In this document: piece after piece, positions 36,539 to 46,970 of the stretch
How the letters are laid out: each line of letters starts with the position of its first letter
Numbering within the stretch: position 1 is the stretch's first letter
Origin: Flavobacteriales bacterium
GTDB lineage: Bacteria > Bacteroidota > Bacteroidia > CAIKAF01
Direction: 5' to 3'
DNA length: 64,000 bases
NCBI GenBank assembly: GCA_025055575.1
Contig: JANWWP010000046.1
Location: 1-64,000, forward strand
The notes under the pieces: model-generated
The model's input: only the letters and a program-made list of their open reading frames with translations
Told to the model about the DNA's origin: nothing
Database searches by the model: none
Made by a program: the position numbers and the translations under genes

Positions 36539-37807
36539 TTACCGCATTTTTAAAGTGATCACTGTGAGAATGGCCAGGCCTATCCCCACCACCCAGAACC
36601 GACTTACGATTTTGGCCTCATGCATCCCGAGTTTCTGGTAATGGTGATGCAAGGGCGCCATACGGAAAATTCTTCGGCCTTCCCCGGTTTTTCTTTTGGT
36701 ATATTTGAAATAGCTCACCTGAAGAATAACCGACAGATTTTCCACCAGAAAAATGCCGCACATCAGAGGAATGAGCAGTTCCTTGCGTACGCAGATGGCC
36801 AGGGTGGCTATGATGCCTCCCAAGGCCAAGCTTCCTGTATCTCCCATAAAAACCTGGGCCGGATAGGCGTTGTACCAGAGAAAGCCGATGCAAGCCCCCA
36901 CAAAAGCCGCCGAGAAAATCACCAACTCCCCGGTGTAGGGGATGTACATGATGTTCAGATAGCGGGAAAAAACCACATTCCCGGAGACATAAGCGAATAG
37001 CGCCAAGGTGACGCCAATGATGGCGGAAGTGCCCGTGGCCAGGCCGTCGATTCCATCCGTGATGTTGGCGCCGTTGGAAACAGCCGTGATGATGAAAATG
37101 ACGATGGGAATGAAAACAAGCCAGGCCCAGCGCCGGTAATCTTTCCCTAAAAAGGACAACGCCTCAGCGTAGTCTAATTCATGATTTTTGACAAATGGCA
37201 GTGTGGTGCGCAGCGACTTTACATCTCTGTGGGCGATGGCTTTTTGTTTTCCGGGCTCTTCCGCTATGGAAAACATTTTGTTGACGCCAGCCGTGGTAAG
37301 ATTCACCGGCACCGGCTGAGGATCAAACACCCGCACCTTCACGTCATCATGCAGATAGAGGGTGGCTCCCACGAGGATGCCAAGACCCACTTGTCCAATC
37401 ACCTTAAAGTTGCCAGCCAGGCCCCGCTTGTCTTTTTTGAAAACTTTGATATAGTCATCCAAAAATCCGATGAAGCCCAGCCAAAGGGTAGATGCCAGCA
37501 GCAAAAGGATGTACACATTGTCCAGCTGGGTGAGCAAAAGCGTGGGCACCAGAATGGATAATAGGATAATGAGACCACCCATGGTGGGAGTCCCTTGCTT
37601 TTGAAGCTGCCCTTCCAGTCCCAGGTCACGTATGGTTTCTCCCACCTGGCGCCGGCGCAGGATGGCTATAAGATTTTTCCCAAAAACGGCCGAAATCAGT
37701 AAGGAAATAATAATGGCCAGTCCAGCACGAAAACTGATATACTGGAAAAGACCGGCACCCGGGAAGTCCCACTGTTTATCTAAATAATTGAACAGATAAT
37801 ACAGCAT
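36539..37807 (-). CDS. mraY: Phospho-N-acetylmuramoyl-pentapeptide transferase
   Basis: [87 protein letters not shown]. Confidence 0.97.
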   Translation of the reverse strand: MLYYLFNYLDKQWDFPGAGLFQYISFRAGLAIIISLLISAVFGKNLIAILRRRQVGETIRDLGLEGQLQKQGTPTMGGLIILLSILVPTLLLTQLDNVYILLLLASTLWLGFIGFLDDYIKVFKKDKRGLAGNFKVIGQVGLGILVGATLYLHDDVKVRVFDPQPVPVNLTTAGVNKMFSIAEEPGKQKAIAHRDVKSLRTTLPFVKNHELDYAEALSFLGKDYRRWAWLVFIPIVIFIITAVSNGANITDGIDGLATGTSAIIGVTLALFAYVSGNVVFSRYLNIMYIPYTGELVIFSAAFVGACIGFLWYNAYPAQVFMGDTGSLALGGIIATLAICVRKELLIPLMCGIFLVENLSVILQVSYFKYTKRKTGEGRRIFRMAPLHHHYQKLGMHEAKIVSRFWVVGIGLAILTVITLKMR

Positions 37808-37811
37808 GTTC

Positions 37812-39287
37812 TCAAGCGGGATTTTGGGTGTTATACTGCATCAGGGCTTCGGCCACCTCTTTTTTGTCATGGAAGGGATATTTTTCCCCCCGTATTTCCT
37901 GGTAATCTTCATGGCCTTTTCCGGCCACCAAAAGCACATCACCGGATTTGAGAAGGCTGGCCGCCAGTCGGATGGCTTCGCGCCGGTCGGGCACCGTATG
38001 CACTTTGCGCAATTCCTCCGGCGTCAAACCTTTTTTCATATCCTCAATGATGGCCAGGGGATCTTCGAAGCGGGGGTTGTCGGAGGTGAAGAAGGCGACA
38101 TCGGCTCCGGTTACTGCGATTTTTCCCATCAACGGGCGTTTTTCTTTATCCCGGTTGCCCCCGCAACCCACCAATACCACCAGCCGCTGCCCCTTCTTCA
38201 TAATGTGGCGTACGGCTTCCATAATGTTGTGGAGGGCGTCGGGTGTGTGGGCATAGTCAATAATGGCGGTGGTGCGTCCGGGACCGGGTACCACATTAAA
38301 GCGCCCTTCCACAGGTTCAAGGCTGCTGAGCACCGTCAGACATTGCTGGGAATCCGTTCCTAATAATTGGGCGGCCCCATAGACCGCCAGTACGTTGTAT
38401 GCATTAAACTGTCCGGTCAATTTCAGCCATACTTCTTTCCCATTGATTTCAAGCAGCATGCCGGATAAATCCATTTCTCGGATGCGCCCTGTGAACTCCC
38501 CTTTGCCATGCAGGGAGTACCCCGCTTTGCGCGCCTTTGTATTCTGAAGCATGACAGGGCCGTTAGGATCATCCAGGTTGGCCAATGCAAATGCCTCCGG
38601 GCTCAAAGCATCAATAAAGGCTTTTTTGCTTTGGAGATAATGTTCGAAGGTGCCATGGTAGTCCAGATGGTCATGTGTGATATTGGTGAAGATGCCCCCT
38701 GTGAATTTGAGACCATCAATACGGCCTTGATGTACGCCAATGGAGCTCACTTCCATGAAGGCGTAAGCACAGCCTTGCTGCACCATGTGAGCCAACAATT
38801 CGTTCGTGCGCAGAATGTCTGGCGTGGTGTGGGTGGTGGGCTGGCTTTCACCATTGATGACGATGCGCACTGTAGAAATCAGGCCACATTTAAAACCTAA
38901 AGCACTGAATAAGTTATAGAGAAGGGTGGTGGTGGTGGTTTTCCCGTTGGTTCCGGTGACACCAATGAGTTTAATTTTTGCTGAGGGATCATCATAAAAA
39001 TTCCTGGCTACATCCGCCATGGCGCGTCGCGTGTCCCTCACCACCACCCAGGTGACGGAAGGATTAATTTTTTCCGGAAGATTTTGGCAGATAATTGCGT
39101 TGGCGCCTTTTTGTATGGCTTCCTCGATATAAAGATGGCCGTCCGTAGTGAGGCCGCGATGGGCAAAGAAGAGCGAAAATGGACGCACTTTGCGCGAATC
39201 GGCTGTGAGCCGCTCTATTGCAATGTGGGCGTTCCCCACCAAATCTTCCAAAGGCGTTCCGTAAAGAATATCGCTCAATGTCTTCAT
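37812..39287 (-). CDS. murE: UDP-N-acetylmuramyl-tripeptide synthetase MurE
   Basis: [67 protein letters not shown]. Confidence 0.97.
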   Translation of the reverse strand: MKTLSDILYGTPLEDLVGNAHIAIERLTADSRKVRPFSLFFAHRGLTTDGHLYIEEAIQKGANAIICQNLPEKINPSVTWVVVRDTRRAMADVARNFYDDPSAKIKLIGVTGTNGKTTTTTLLYNLFSALGFKCGLISTVRIVINGESQPTTHTTPDILRTNELLAHMVQQGCAYAFMEVSSIGVHQGRIDGLKFTGGIFTNITHDHLDYHGTFEHYLQSKKAFIDALSPEAFALANLDDPNGPVMLQNTKARKAGYSLHGKGEFTGRIREMDLSGMLLEINGKEVWLKLTGQFNAYNVLAVYGAAQLLGTDSQQCLTVLSSLEPVEGRFNVVPGPGRTTAIIDYAHTPDALHNIMEAVRHIMKKGQRLVVLVGCGGNRDKEKRPLMGKIAVTGADVAFFTSDNPRFEDPLAIIEDMKKGLTPEELRKVHTVPDRREAIRLAASLLKSGDVLLVAGKGHEDYQEIRGEKYPFHDKKEVAEALMQYNTQNPA

Positions 39288-41401
39288 CCCAGCTTTAGCT
39301 TTACGATTTGATTTTTTCCAAGACTTACGCCCGGAGGAGGATCCTGTTCCACCACAGCTCCACGCCCTTCCAAGACAGGCCTTCCGCCTTTTTCTTCCAC
39401 GATGGCCACTGCCGCTCGAGGGGAATAGCCCCGCAAATCCGGCAAAACCCTGGCCGGAGTGGGGGGCACCTCCCGTGCCCGAAAGCGATAGGTATCGAAA
39501 ACGGCTCCCACCACACGGGTACCGTATTTTGAAAAACCGTTGGTGATATTGAGGGCGTTTAAGACCAGGGCCGCTTGGGCAGCCTTACCAATTTTTACTT
39601 TGGGATGATTGGTATCGCCCATGGCCACAGGCGTTTCATTGACAGGTTTATGGAGATCAAACGAGGTGGCATAGATGCGGTCCGCCGCGGCTTTAAATAC
39701 TGGCGCCGAAAGGGACCCGCCGTAATAAACGGGGCCTTGCGGGTCCGTGATCATCACAAGGCAGGAATATTTCGGGGCTTCCGCCGGGAAATAGCCTACA
39801 AAGGAAGCCCTGTATTTGCGCTGGCCATCCACCGTGTAGCCTTTGCCCTCCTGATACACCCATGCGGTTCCAGTTTTTCCTGCTATGGAATATGGGCTAT
39901 GACGTAAGGCAGAAGCCGTTCCGTTTTTCACCACGCCCTCCATCATTTCTTTTGCGGCCGCAATCACTTCAGGCCGGGCAATGGACGAATCCAGTACCTG
40001 AATGGGGTAATCTTTTACCAGCCGGCCCTTCTGTCGAATTTCCCGCACAAACCGCGGTTTCACCAACACACCTCCGTTGGCCACGGCATTGTAAAATGTG
40101 AGGATTTGCAAAGGCGTGAGCCGCAGCTCATAACCAATGGCCTTATTAATGATGGAAAGGGGGTCAAGCGCTTTTTTATGGGTGATAATCACGGGGGTGG
40201 CCTCTGTGGGGATTTCTATACCTAAGGGTTCGCCCAGATGAAATGCTTTCAATCTTTTCAGGAAGTTTTCAGGTTGCTTGCGGTAGGCTTCATAAACCGC
40301 CTTGGCCACCCCCACGTTGGAAGAAATTTCAAAAGCTCTTTTCACACTAATGCGGCCATGCCCGCCATGGACGTCGCTGAGTTTTCTCTGGGCGTTAATG
40401 ATCCACACGCCCTGGCCCGTCTGCACTGAATCCGTAATTTGAATGAGGCCATCTTCAAGGGCGGCCATCAGGCTCATCAGCTTGAAGGTGGAACCCGGTT
40501 CCACAGCTTCTGCAATGGCATAATTCATGGCTTCGGCATAGGTGCCGTCTTCCATTCTTTTTAGGTTGGCCATAACTTTCACATCTCCCGTGGCCACTTC
40601 CATCACGATTACACAGCCATGGTCGGCTTGGCTTTCCGTGAGTTTTTTCATCAACTCGGTTTCGGCCACATCTTGAAGATCAATATTGAGGGTTGTCAGC
40701 ACATCGCTGCCCGGGACCGGTTCTTTTTCGTAGGTGTCACTGGCAGGCTTCATAAGGCCGCCCGCGAGTTTTTGCATGAGCCGCAGGCCACTTTGTCCTT
40801 GCAAATAGTGGTTGTAGGCAGCTTCCAGTCCCACAGCGGGTTTATGGTCGCTGATGCGACCTATAAGTCTCTGAGCCAAGTGAGCATAGGGTCTCACACG
40901 ACGGAAGTGTTCGGTCACCACCAATCCGCCTTTATTGGAACCATTTCTGAGAATTGGAAATTTTTTAATGCGTTCCAAATCCTTATGATAGATGCCTTTA
41001 AAGAGCGGCAGAAAGCGGTTTCCTTTTTTGTAATTTTTCAGGAGCAATTCCTTGTAAGCCTTGGCGGATTTATTCTTGGAAAATTCTGACAGGGCCAACG
41101 AAAGAGAGTCCACGTGCTTACGGAATTGTTTTTCAGAGAGCCCCGGCGCCCTCATATCCATGTGAACATCGTACACGGGAACCGTGGTGGCCAGCAGCCG
41201 GCCGTCGTCGCTCAAGATGTTGCCGCGCAGGGGCTTGATGGCCACCTTTTCCAAAATCAGCTCATGAGCTTTGGCCCGATATGCTCTGCCGCCAAATGTT
41301 TGCAAATAAAAAACCCGGCCCAGGATGGAAAGTGCCAGCACAAAGACCCCTCCATACAGAAGAAGTACCCGGTTGGCAATTTCTTTTTTAAAATCCTGCA
41401 T
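39284..41401 (-). CDS. ftsI: FtsI-type penicillin-binding protein with C-terminal PASTA domain
   Basis: VEPGSTFKLMSL (SxxK), SSN, SIAGKTGTAWVY (KTG); C-terminal [53 protein letters not shown]. Confidence 0.95.
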   Translation of the reverse strand: MQDFKKEIANRVLLLYGGVFVLALSILGRVFYLQTFGGRAYRAKAHELILEKVAIKPLRGNILSDDGRLLATTVPVYDVHMDMRAPGLSEKQFRKHVDSLSLALSEFSKNKSAKAYKELLLKNYKKGNRFLPLFKGIYHKDLERIKKFPILRNGSNKGGLVVTEHFRRVRPYAHLAQRLIGRISDHKPAVGLEAAYNHYLQGQSGLRLMQKLAGGLMKPASDTYEKEPVPGSDVLTTLNIDLQDVAETELMKKLTESQADHGCVIVMEVATGDVKVMANLKRMEDGTYAEAMNYAIAEAVEPGSTFKLMSLMAALEDGLIQITDSVQTGQGVWIINAQRKLSDVHGGHGRISVKRAFEISSNVGVAKAVYEAYRKQPENFLKRLKAFHLGEPLGIEIPTEATPVIITHKKALDPLSIINKAIGYELRLTPLQILTFYNAVANGGVLVKPRFVREIRQKGRLVKDYPIQVLDSSIARPEVIAAAKEMMEGVVKNGTASALRHSPYSIAGKTGTAWVYQEGKGYTVDGQRKYRASFVGYFPAEAPKYSCLVMITDPQGPVYYGGSLSAPVFKAAADRIYATSFDLHKPVNETPVAMGDTNHPKVKIGKAAQAALVLNALNITNGFSKYGTRVVGAVFDTYRFRAREVPPTPARVLPDLRGYSPRAAVAIVEEKGGRPVLEGRGAVVEQDPPPGVSLGKNQIVKLKLG

Positions 41402-41404
41402 GGC

Positions 41405-41818
41405 TCAGTATAGGGGCGTTGGAGTGGCGTGGGGTTTGTATCGGATAACGCGGGGCGGATGGGTGATTTGGCGTATCCCTTCATCCGCCAGAGCATTTTC
41501 CAGCTCGGACCGGGTGAGGGTGAACATCAACTCGGATTTCAAGGAAATGTACCGGGTGTACATCTCTTTGGCTTTTTCCTGGAGACGGCGGATCTCAGCC
41601 ATTTTTTTTTCCGCCCTGTAAGCATTTCCAATGTACAGTGTGCCCAGAATGGCAATCAGGAGAATGTAAGGCAGCTCCCGCCATAAAACGGAGCGCGCCA
41701 GAAAATCGCCCCGCAGCAGACGTCCGGCTTTTTTGACCATGCTCCTGGAGCCGGGCGTTTTGACCGGCTTCGATGCACGACTCGTCGAGATGGTATTGGG
41801 CAGTTCAGGTGCGGGCAT
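41405..41818 (-). CDS. FtsL-like small membrane division protein
   Basis: One TM (LPYILLIAILGTLYIGNAYRAEKKMAEIRRLQEKAKEMYTRYISLKSELM) then coiled coil; position between rsmH and ftsI. Confidence 0.8.
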   Translation of the reverse strand: MPAPELPNTISTSRASKPVKTPGSRSMVKKAGRLLRGDFLARSVLWRELPYILLIAILGTLYIGNAYRAEKKMAEIRRLQEKAKEMYTRYISLKSELMFTLTRSELENALADEGIRQITHPPRVIRYKPHATPTPLY

Positions 41819-42752
41819 GAGGCTGGGTTTGGATTTGTGGTTTCATGGCCACCCTTAGTCGGGCACTGCGGGCTCTGGGATTGGCTTTTACTTCTTCAGC
41901 TGTGGGCTGGAGAGCTTTGGTGAGAAGGGGTTCCAGAGGGCGCAGCGGGGTGCCAAAAGCATCTTTTTCCTGCCGACCCTCGAAGTTGCCAAAGCGAAAA
42001 AAGTTTTTAACCAGGCGATCTTCCAAAGAATGGTAAGAAATGACCACCATCCGGCCTCCGGGCGCCAAAATTTCTTGGGAAGCCAAGAGCAGGCTCCGCA
42101 GGGCATCCAGTTCGCCATTCACATGGAGCCGGATGGCCTGAAAAACGCAACTCAGCAATTTTTCGCGGCTTCCCCGCAGGCGCATCCCCTCCAACGCACG
42201 GACTAAATCCTCAGAGGTATTCAAACCATGTGTCTTACGGAATTGCAGAATCCGCCGTGCAATAAAACGGCTTGAAGGCACTTCGCCATACTGCTTCAAG
42301 ACAGTGGCCAGCTCTTCCTCATCGGTCTGGTTAAGAAAAGAACGGGCCGACAATTCCTGGTCGGCGTTCATGCGCATGTCCAGTGGCCCTTCCCGGCGGA
42401 ACGAAAAGCCTCTTTGCGGCGTATCCACCTGGTGGGAAGAAATGCCCAAGTCTGCCAAAATGCCCGCAGGCTGGCCGATTTCCAGGTAGTCCAAATAGTT
42501 AGCCAGATACCGGAAATCCCCGTGCACAAAAAGCAGTCGGTCGTCTTCCAGCGCTTTGGCCGGACTGTCAAAATCCTTATCCATAGCCACCAGCCTTCCT
42601 TTTTCGGACAGACGCCCCAGAATCACACGACTATGGCCTCCTCCGCCAAAAGTGCAATCCACATATACGCCATCCGGGTCGGTGACCAACCAGGTCCCAA
42701 CTTCGCGCGCCATCACGGGCACATGGTACACGGGTGGGGCAAAAGCCATCAT
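41805..42752 (-). CDS. rsmH: 16S rRNA (cytosine1402-N4)-methyltransferase
   Basis: YHVPVMAREVGTWL, YVDCTFGGGGHSRVIL, ILADLGISSHQVDTPQRGFSFRREGPLDMRMN, VVISYHSLEDRLVKNFF, NPRARSARLRV. Confidence 0.97.
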   Translation of the reverse strand: MMAFAPPVYHVPVMAREVGTWLVTDPDGVYVDCTFGGGGHSRVILGRLSEKGRLVAMDKDFDSPAKALEDDRLLFVHGDFRYLANYLDYLEIGQPAGILADLGISSHQVDTPQRGFSFRREGPLDMRMNADQELSARSFLNQTDEEELATVLKQYGEVPSSRFIARRILQFRKTHGLNTSEDLVRALEGMRLRGSREKLLSCVFQAIRLHVNGELDALRSLLLASQEILAPGGRMVVISYHSLEDRLVKNFFRFGNFEGRQEKDAFGTPLRPLEPLLTKALQPTAEEVKANPRARSARLRVAMKPQIQTQPHART

Positions 42753-43219
42753 GAGACATCAGGTGCGTTGTCCAACTTTCCTAAAACTTCTAAGGCCAGC
42801 TTTTCGAAATCGAAGTCGGCACTCATAAAGTCTTCATAGGTCTTTTTATCCCACACCTCCATAATATCATTTGAGCCCACCACTTTGATATCTCCGTTTA
42901 AGCCTGCGTAATCGGCCAGGCTTTTGGGTATCAGGATTCGTCCTGTGGCATCCGGTTCCACGGGCGTAGCTCCGCCTGTGACCCGCCGCACCAGGATGTC
43001 ATCCTGCTTGATGAGGCGGTTTAGGCGCGCCAGTTTTTTGTTCAATGCCGCCCAGCCCTCCATGGTATGCAGTACTAAGCAGCGCTGATGCAGGTTTCGG
43101 TTCACGACGAAACCCTTTTCAAACTCAGGGCCCAACTGCTTCCTAAGGGGTGCGGGAAACATAAACCGCCCCTTGGAGTCTAGTCGGCAGTCGTATTCTC
43201 CAATCAGGGAAAGGGCCAT
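42749..43219 (-). CDS. mraZ: Transcriptional regulator MraZ
   Basis: GEYDCRLDSKGRFMFPAPLRKQL and second SpoVT/AbrB repeat DATGRILIPKSLADYAGL; first gene of dcw cluster. Confidence 0.96.
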   Translation of the reverse strand: MALSLIGEYDCRLDSKGRFMFPAPLRKQLGPEFEKGFVVNRNLHQRCLVLHTMEGWAALNKKLARLNRLIKQDDILVRRVTGGATPVEPDATGRILIPKSLADYAGLNGDIKVVGSNDIMEVWDKKTYEDFMSADFDFEKLALEVLGKLDNAPDVS

Positions 43220-43247
43220 GGTTTTTCAGGCAGCTAATTTACGCCAA

Positions 43248-43286
43248 TTTTACCACCTTTTGCCACAAATTTATATTTTTTACCAC
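43248..43286 (-). promoter_or_regulatory. Putative MraZ operator: three direct repeats GTGG(T/C)AAAA upstream of mraZ
   Basis: On the minus strand GTGGTAAAA (43286-43278), GTGGCAAAA (43266-43258), GTGGTAAAA (43256-43248); register differences 20 and 10 bp; overlaps a TAAATTTG (43266..43273) possible -7 element. Confidence 0.7.
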
Positions 43287-43582
43287 TTTCTGTTGATAAA
43301 TTCCATGCGATTGTTGATGAAGTTTTGAAAGAGGAACATTTAATACATTGATAAACAGATAGAAGAATCCCCTCCCATGAGGGTGGGGCCAGGTATTTTG
43401 AAGAAAAGAAGAAGGTAAAAGAGAAGTTAGGCGGCCAAATATGCTACATTCCGCCTACCGAGAAGCGTTTTTTTGAGTTACAATAAGGAGTTGTGGATAT
43501 TTTAAAACCGTTATCGTTCCTTCTTTAATGAAATAATAAAGAATTAAGATGGATAGAGGGTTTTTAGGTCCCAAGCCGCAGT

Positions 43583-44239
43583 TCAGGGGGCCAAGCGCTC
43601 AAGATGCCAGGGGGCATCCAGATGTGGTCTGGAAAAAAGTATCCTGTCGTGCAATCGGCTGGGACGGCCCTGCCAAAATTCAAACAGCAGGGGTTGAAGT
43701 CTGTAGCCGCCCCAGTGCGGTGGTTTGGGCACAGGACTGTTGTGAAATTGCTGCCGGAATTTTTCCACCTCATCTTCAAGCCATTGTCGGTTTGGAATCG
43801 GTCGGCTCTGAGGCGAAGCCCAGGCCCCAATTTGATTTTCGCGCGGCCGGCTTTTAAAATATTCCAGTGATTCCATGGCCGGGATGCGCACAATAGGGCC
43901 TTCCACTCGTACCTGGCGTTCCATATCAGCCCAGAAAAAAGTGGCGGCGCCCAGAGAATTTTCAGCAATCTGCCGGGCTTTCAGGCTTTCGTAATTGGTG
44001 TAGAAAGTGAGGCCGGCCTGATTCAAATTGCGCAGCAGAAGTATGCGTCCGGACACGCGCCCACTTTTATCGGCTGTTGACAACACAAAGGCATTGGGCT
44101 CTGTGACACCACTGTTGGCGGCTTCTGTAAGCCATTTTTCCATCTGCCGGATTGGATCCGAATCCACATCCGAAATATCTAGGGTGGTTTTCCCGTAGTC
44201 TTTTCTGAGCTTAGAAAGATAATCCTTCACAGCTATCAA
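43583..44239 (-). CDS. pdxH: Pyridoxamine 5'-phosphate oxidase
   Basis: PNAFVLSTADKSGRVSGRILLLRNLNQAGLTFYTNYESLKARQI, QVRVEGPI, WGGYRLQPLLFEFWQGRPSRLHDRILF. Confidence 0.96.
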   Translation of the reverse strand: MIAVKDYLSKLRKDYGKTTLDISDVDSDPIRQMEKWLTEAANSGVTEPNAFVLSTADKSGRVSGRILLLRNLNQAGLTFYTNYESLKARQIAENSLGAATFFWADMERQVRVEGPIVRIPAMESLEYFKSRPRENQIGAWASPQSRPIPNRQWLEDEVEKFRQQFHNSPVPKPPHWGGYRLQPLLFEFWQGRPSRLHDRILFSRPHLDAPWHLERLAP

Positions 44240-44319
44240 ATATCAAAAAAAAACCCGAATTGTCTCAAGGTGTTCAAATATTAAAATCGCATTAAATTTG
44301 GCCCGCTAATTTTAATGTT

Positions 44320-45255
44320 ATGAATAAACTTTTCCTCTCATCTCTTGGCCTTTTTATTGCGGCCTCTCTGTTTTCCCAAAACAGATCTACTCAGGTTTTG
44401 TGGAGTGGTTCCACGGATTTAGTTTCATGGTACACTTCAGAGAAAGCCCCAAACGATACCTTGTTTCCACCCATCAGGCCTAATTGTAGCGATTCGTTCT
44501 TCATTTATGTTTTTCCCGGAGGATCTAATGGCACTGGATATGTGAGCGGCACCAACTCGTGGGGTGATTTGGAAAAAGGCCAGGCCTTCACGGCCACAAT
44601 GGATGCCAAAGTCTCAGATGTGATTGTGGCATTGCCCGTGGTAGCAGGCAATGGAAATTACACTGCTAAAGTATACGCTGTTTCCAATGATACGGTCATC
44701 GGCTCTGTTTTAGGTCAATCTGCGCCCACAAACATTCAGACCCCCAATCTGTACATTATTCCGATTACCACTCCTCCTTCTGTGGCTAATGGTTCGAAGT
44801 TTATGGTGTCTTTCACTGTGAAATCAGGACCTGCCGATACCGTTGCCATCTTTACTTCAAAATTTGGTTGCGGCAACCGCGAGTCCTTTGAAAAGTGGGA
44901 TGACAATAATTGGTATGTCATGAAAACAGTGTATGGACAGGATCTTGATTTTTTAATGGGCGCTGTGCTGGTAGATAACGCCTCCCTGATGTCCGGAGAA
45001 ACTTTCACTTCCTTGGCCTATCCCATGCCGGCAACAGACATGGTGACGCTTTCGGCCGGCATGCGCACCGGGGGGGTCTATAACTTCCTTCTTTTCAACG
45101 CTACGGGTGCTCTTGTTCAAAGTCGCAACTTAGGCTACGTGAATGCGGGCGGTTTTGCGATGAATCTGGATTTAACCCAACTGCCATCAGGTGTTTACAG
45201 TTATCGCCTGTTTTCAGGAGATGCTCAGAGTTTCGGAAAAATCATCAAAAAATAA
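44320..45255 (+). CDS. Secreted protein with T9SS type A sorting domain
   Basis: Signal peptide MNKLFLSSLGLFIAASLFSQ; C-terminal AYPMPATDMVTLSAG...LPSGVYSYRLFSGDAQSFGKIIKK. Confidence 0.85.
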   Translation: MNKLFLSSLGLFIAASLFSQNRSTQVLWSGSTDLVSWYTSEKAPNDTLFPPIRPNCSDSFFIYVFPGGSNGTGYVSGTNSWGDLEKGQAFTATMDAKVSDVIVALPVVAGNGNYTAKVYAVSNDTVIGSVLGQSAPTNIQTPNLYIIPITTPPSVANGSKFMVSFTVKSGPADTVAIFTSKFGCGNRESFEKWDDNNWYVMKTVYGQDLDFLMGAVLVDNASLMSGETFTSLAYPMPATDMVTLSAGMRTGGVYNFLLFNATGALVQSRNLGYVNAGGFAMNLDLTQLPSGVYSYRLFSGDAQSFGKIIKK

Positions 45256-45282
45256 TTTTTCATAACAGAAATCTTTTTTCGG

Positions 45283-45307
45283 GCCCGGCTTCGCCGGGCT
45301 TTTTTTT
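45283..45307 (+). terminator. Rho-independent terminator after 44320..45255 CDS
   Basis: GCCCGGC-TTC-GCCGGGC followed by eight T. Confidence 0.9.
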
Positions 45308-45354
45308 AGCCTCCGGCATGAATAGATTCGCAGTATATTTGTTTAAATCTTTCA

Positions 45355-46926
45355 ATGATGTTTCGTGGCGCCTTCATTATATTCTTTTTAATAATTTCAC
45401 TCAAAGCCCGGACGCAGCAAGTGACCTGGTCTGAGCATGTGGCTCCGATACTTTATCAGAAATGTACTGGATGCCATCACAATGGTGGCATTGCTCATTT
45501 TTCCCTGATGCAATTTTCTGAAGCCGCGGTGGTGGCCAACGCCATAAAGCAGGCTGTAGTATCCAAAAAAATGCCCCCATGGCCACCGGATCCGGACTAT
45601 TCCGTTTTCGCCCACGAGCGGCGCCTTTCCGATGCCCAAATAAGCACCATCGTGCAGTGGGTGGACGGCGGGGCTCCTGAAGGCAATCCAGCCCTGGCAC
45701 CGCCTCCGCCTGTGTACACTCAACAGTATGATATTCCTCAGCCGGATGTGGTGGCCACCATGCCACAATACATCGTGAACACATCCAGCGATTTATACCG
45801 GTGCTTTGTGATTCCCGTGAATGCGGGTCCTGGTAATAAGTTTATTTCTGAAATGGAAATTGTGCCGGGCAATCCGTCCATTGTGCACCACGTGTTGGTG
45901 TATGCTGACGACAGCAACCAGCCTCTTCAAATGGATGCCAACGACCCGGAGCCGGGGTACACCTCCTTTGGCGGCACAGGTAGCAGCAGCTCCAAACTGA
46001 TCGGGGGGTGGGTGCCCGGATCTTCCACTTTTAAATACCCCAGCGGCTTTGGGGTCAAAATTTCCGGCAATACCAATATTATTCTCCAAGTTCATTATCC
46101 GGCCGGGGTGAGCGGTCAGCTGGATACCACCTCCGTACGGATAAAATTTGCCACCGGGGCTGGTATTCGGGAAGTCTATATCAACCCTCTTATTAATCAC
46201 GTTACTTCGCTGACTAACGGTCCTCTGGTCATTCCACCGAACGAAATCAAAACTTTTAATGCACAATTCACGGTGCCCGGCTATGATTTTTCTAATTTGT
46301 TCGTGGCGCCCCACATGCATTTGATTGGACGCTCTGTCGTGTGCTGGCTTGTGACCCCGGCCGGCGACAGTCTGCCTGTGATACGCATCAACAATTGGGA
46401 TTTTCATTGGCAGGGTTTTTATTTTCATAAGAAATTACAGAGGGTGCCAGCCAATTCGGTGGTATATGCCCGCGCGGTGTACGATAACACCCCCAACAAT
46501 CCCTTCAATCCCAACCAGCCGCCGGCCCTCGTGACGGCCGGGGAAGCCACGACGGACGAAATGTTCCTAATTTACTTCGGTTCAGCTATTTATTTTCCTG
46601 GAGATGAAAATATTGTCATAGATGATCAAACAGTGGGTGTGGAGAACCCCTCTTTTGAAGATATTATCAAGACCCCACAACTTTATGAACCTTTTCCCAA
46701 CCCGGCATCTCATTCGGTTCAAGTGCAGGGCTATGTGCCGCGCGGCGGGGAAGCCCGGTTGATTCTCAGGGATTTGGGAGGACGGCCCGTCTTTCAAAAA
46801 ACATTCCCGGTATCATCCGGTATTTTTTCAGAAAATATTGATTTGGAATCAATACCTGCGGGAAATTATCTCATATCATTGGATTTTGAAGGCATTTCTC
46901 GCACAAAAAATTTCGTGAAACTTTAG
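45355..46926 (+). CDS. Secreted c-type cytochrome domain plus Cu(II) ascorbate-dependent monooxygenase-like domain, T9SS type A sorting domain
   Basis: CTGCHH (CxxCH) near N-terminus; SIVHHVLVYADD, NIILQVHYPAG, VAPHMHLIGRSV His motifs; C-terminal EPFPNPASHSVQVQGY...IPAGNYLISLDFEGISRTKNFVKL. Confidence 0.78.
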   Translation: MMFRGAFIIFFLIISLKARTQQVTWSEHVAPILYQKCTGCHHNGGIAHFSLMQFSEAAVVANAIKQAVVSKKMPPWPPDPDYSVFAHERRLSDAQISTIVQWVDGGAPEGNPALAPPPPVYTQQYDIPQPDVVATMPQYIVNTSSDLYRCFVIPVNAGPGNKFISEMEIVPGNPSIVHHVLVYADDSNQPLQMDANDPEPGYTSFGGTGSSSSKLIGGWVPGSSTFKYPSGFGVKISGNTNIILQVHYPAGVSGQLDTTSVRIKFATGAGIREVYINPLINHVTSLTNGPLVIPPNEIKTFNAQFTVPGYDFSNLFVAPHMHLIGRSVVCWLVTPAGDSLPVIRINNWDFHWQGFYFHKKLQRVPANSVVYARAVYDNTPNNPFNPNQPPALVTAGEATTDEMFLIYFGSAIYFPGDENIVIDDQTVGVENPSFEDIIKTPQLYEPFPNPASHSVQVQGYVPRGGEARLILRDLGGRPVFQKTFPVSSGIFSENIDLESIPAGNYLISLDFEGISRTKNFVKL

Positions 46927-46970
46927 GGAAATTTTTCTATTCCCTGTTGTTCTTAGGATTTAACTCTTTT

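Noticed and set aside
37181-37330. Insertion in MraY ([43 protein letters not shown]) as a novelty
   Set aside because: Longer MraY proteins with an insertion at this position are, to my knowledge, usual in Bacteroidetes.
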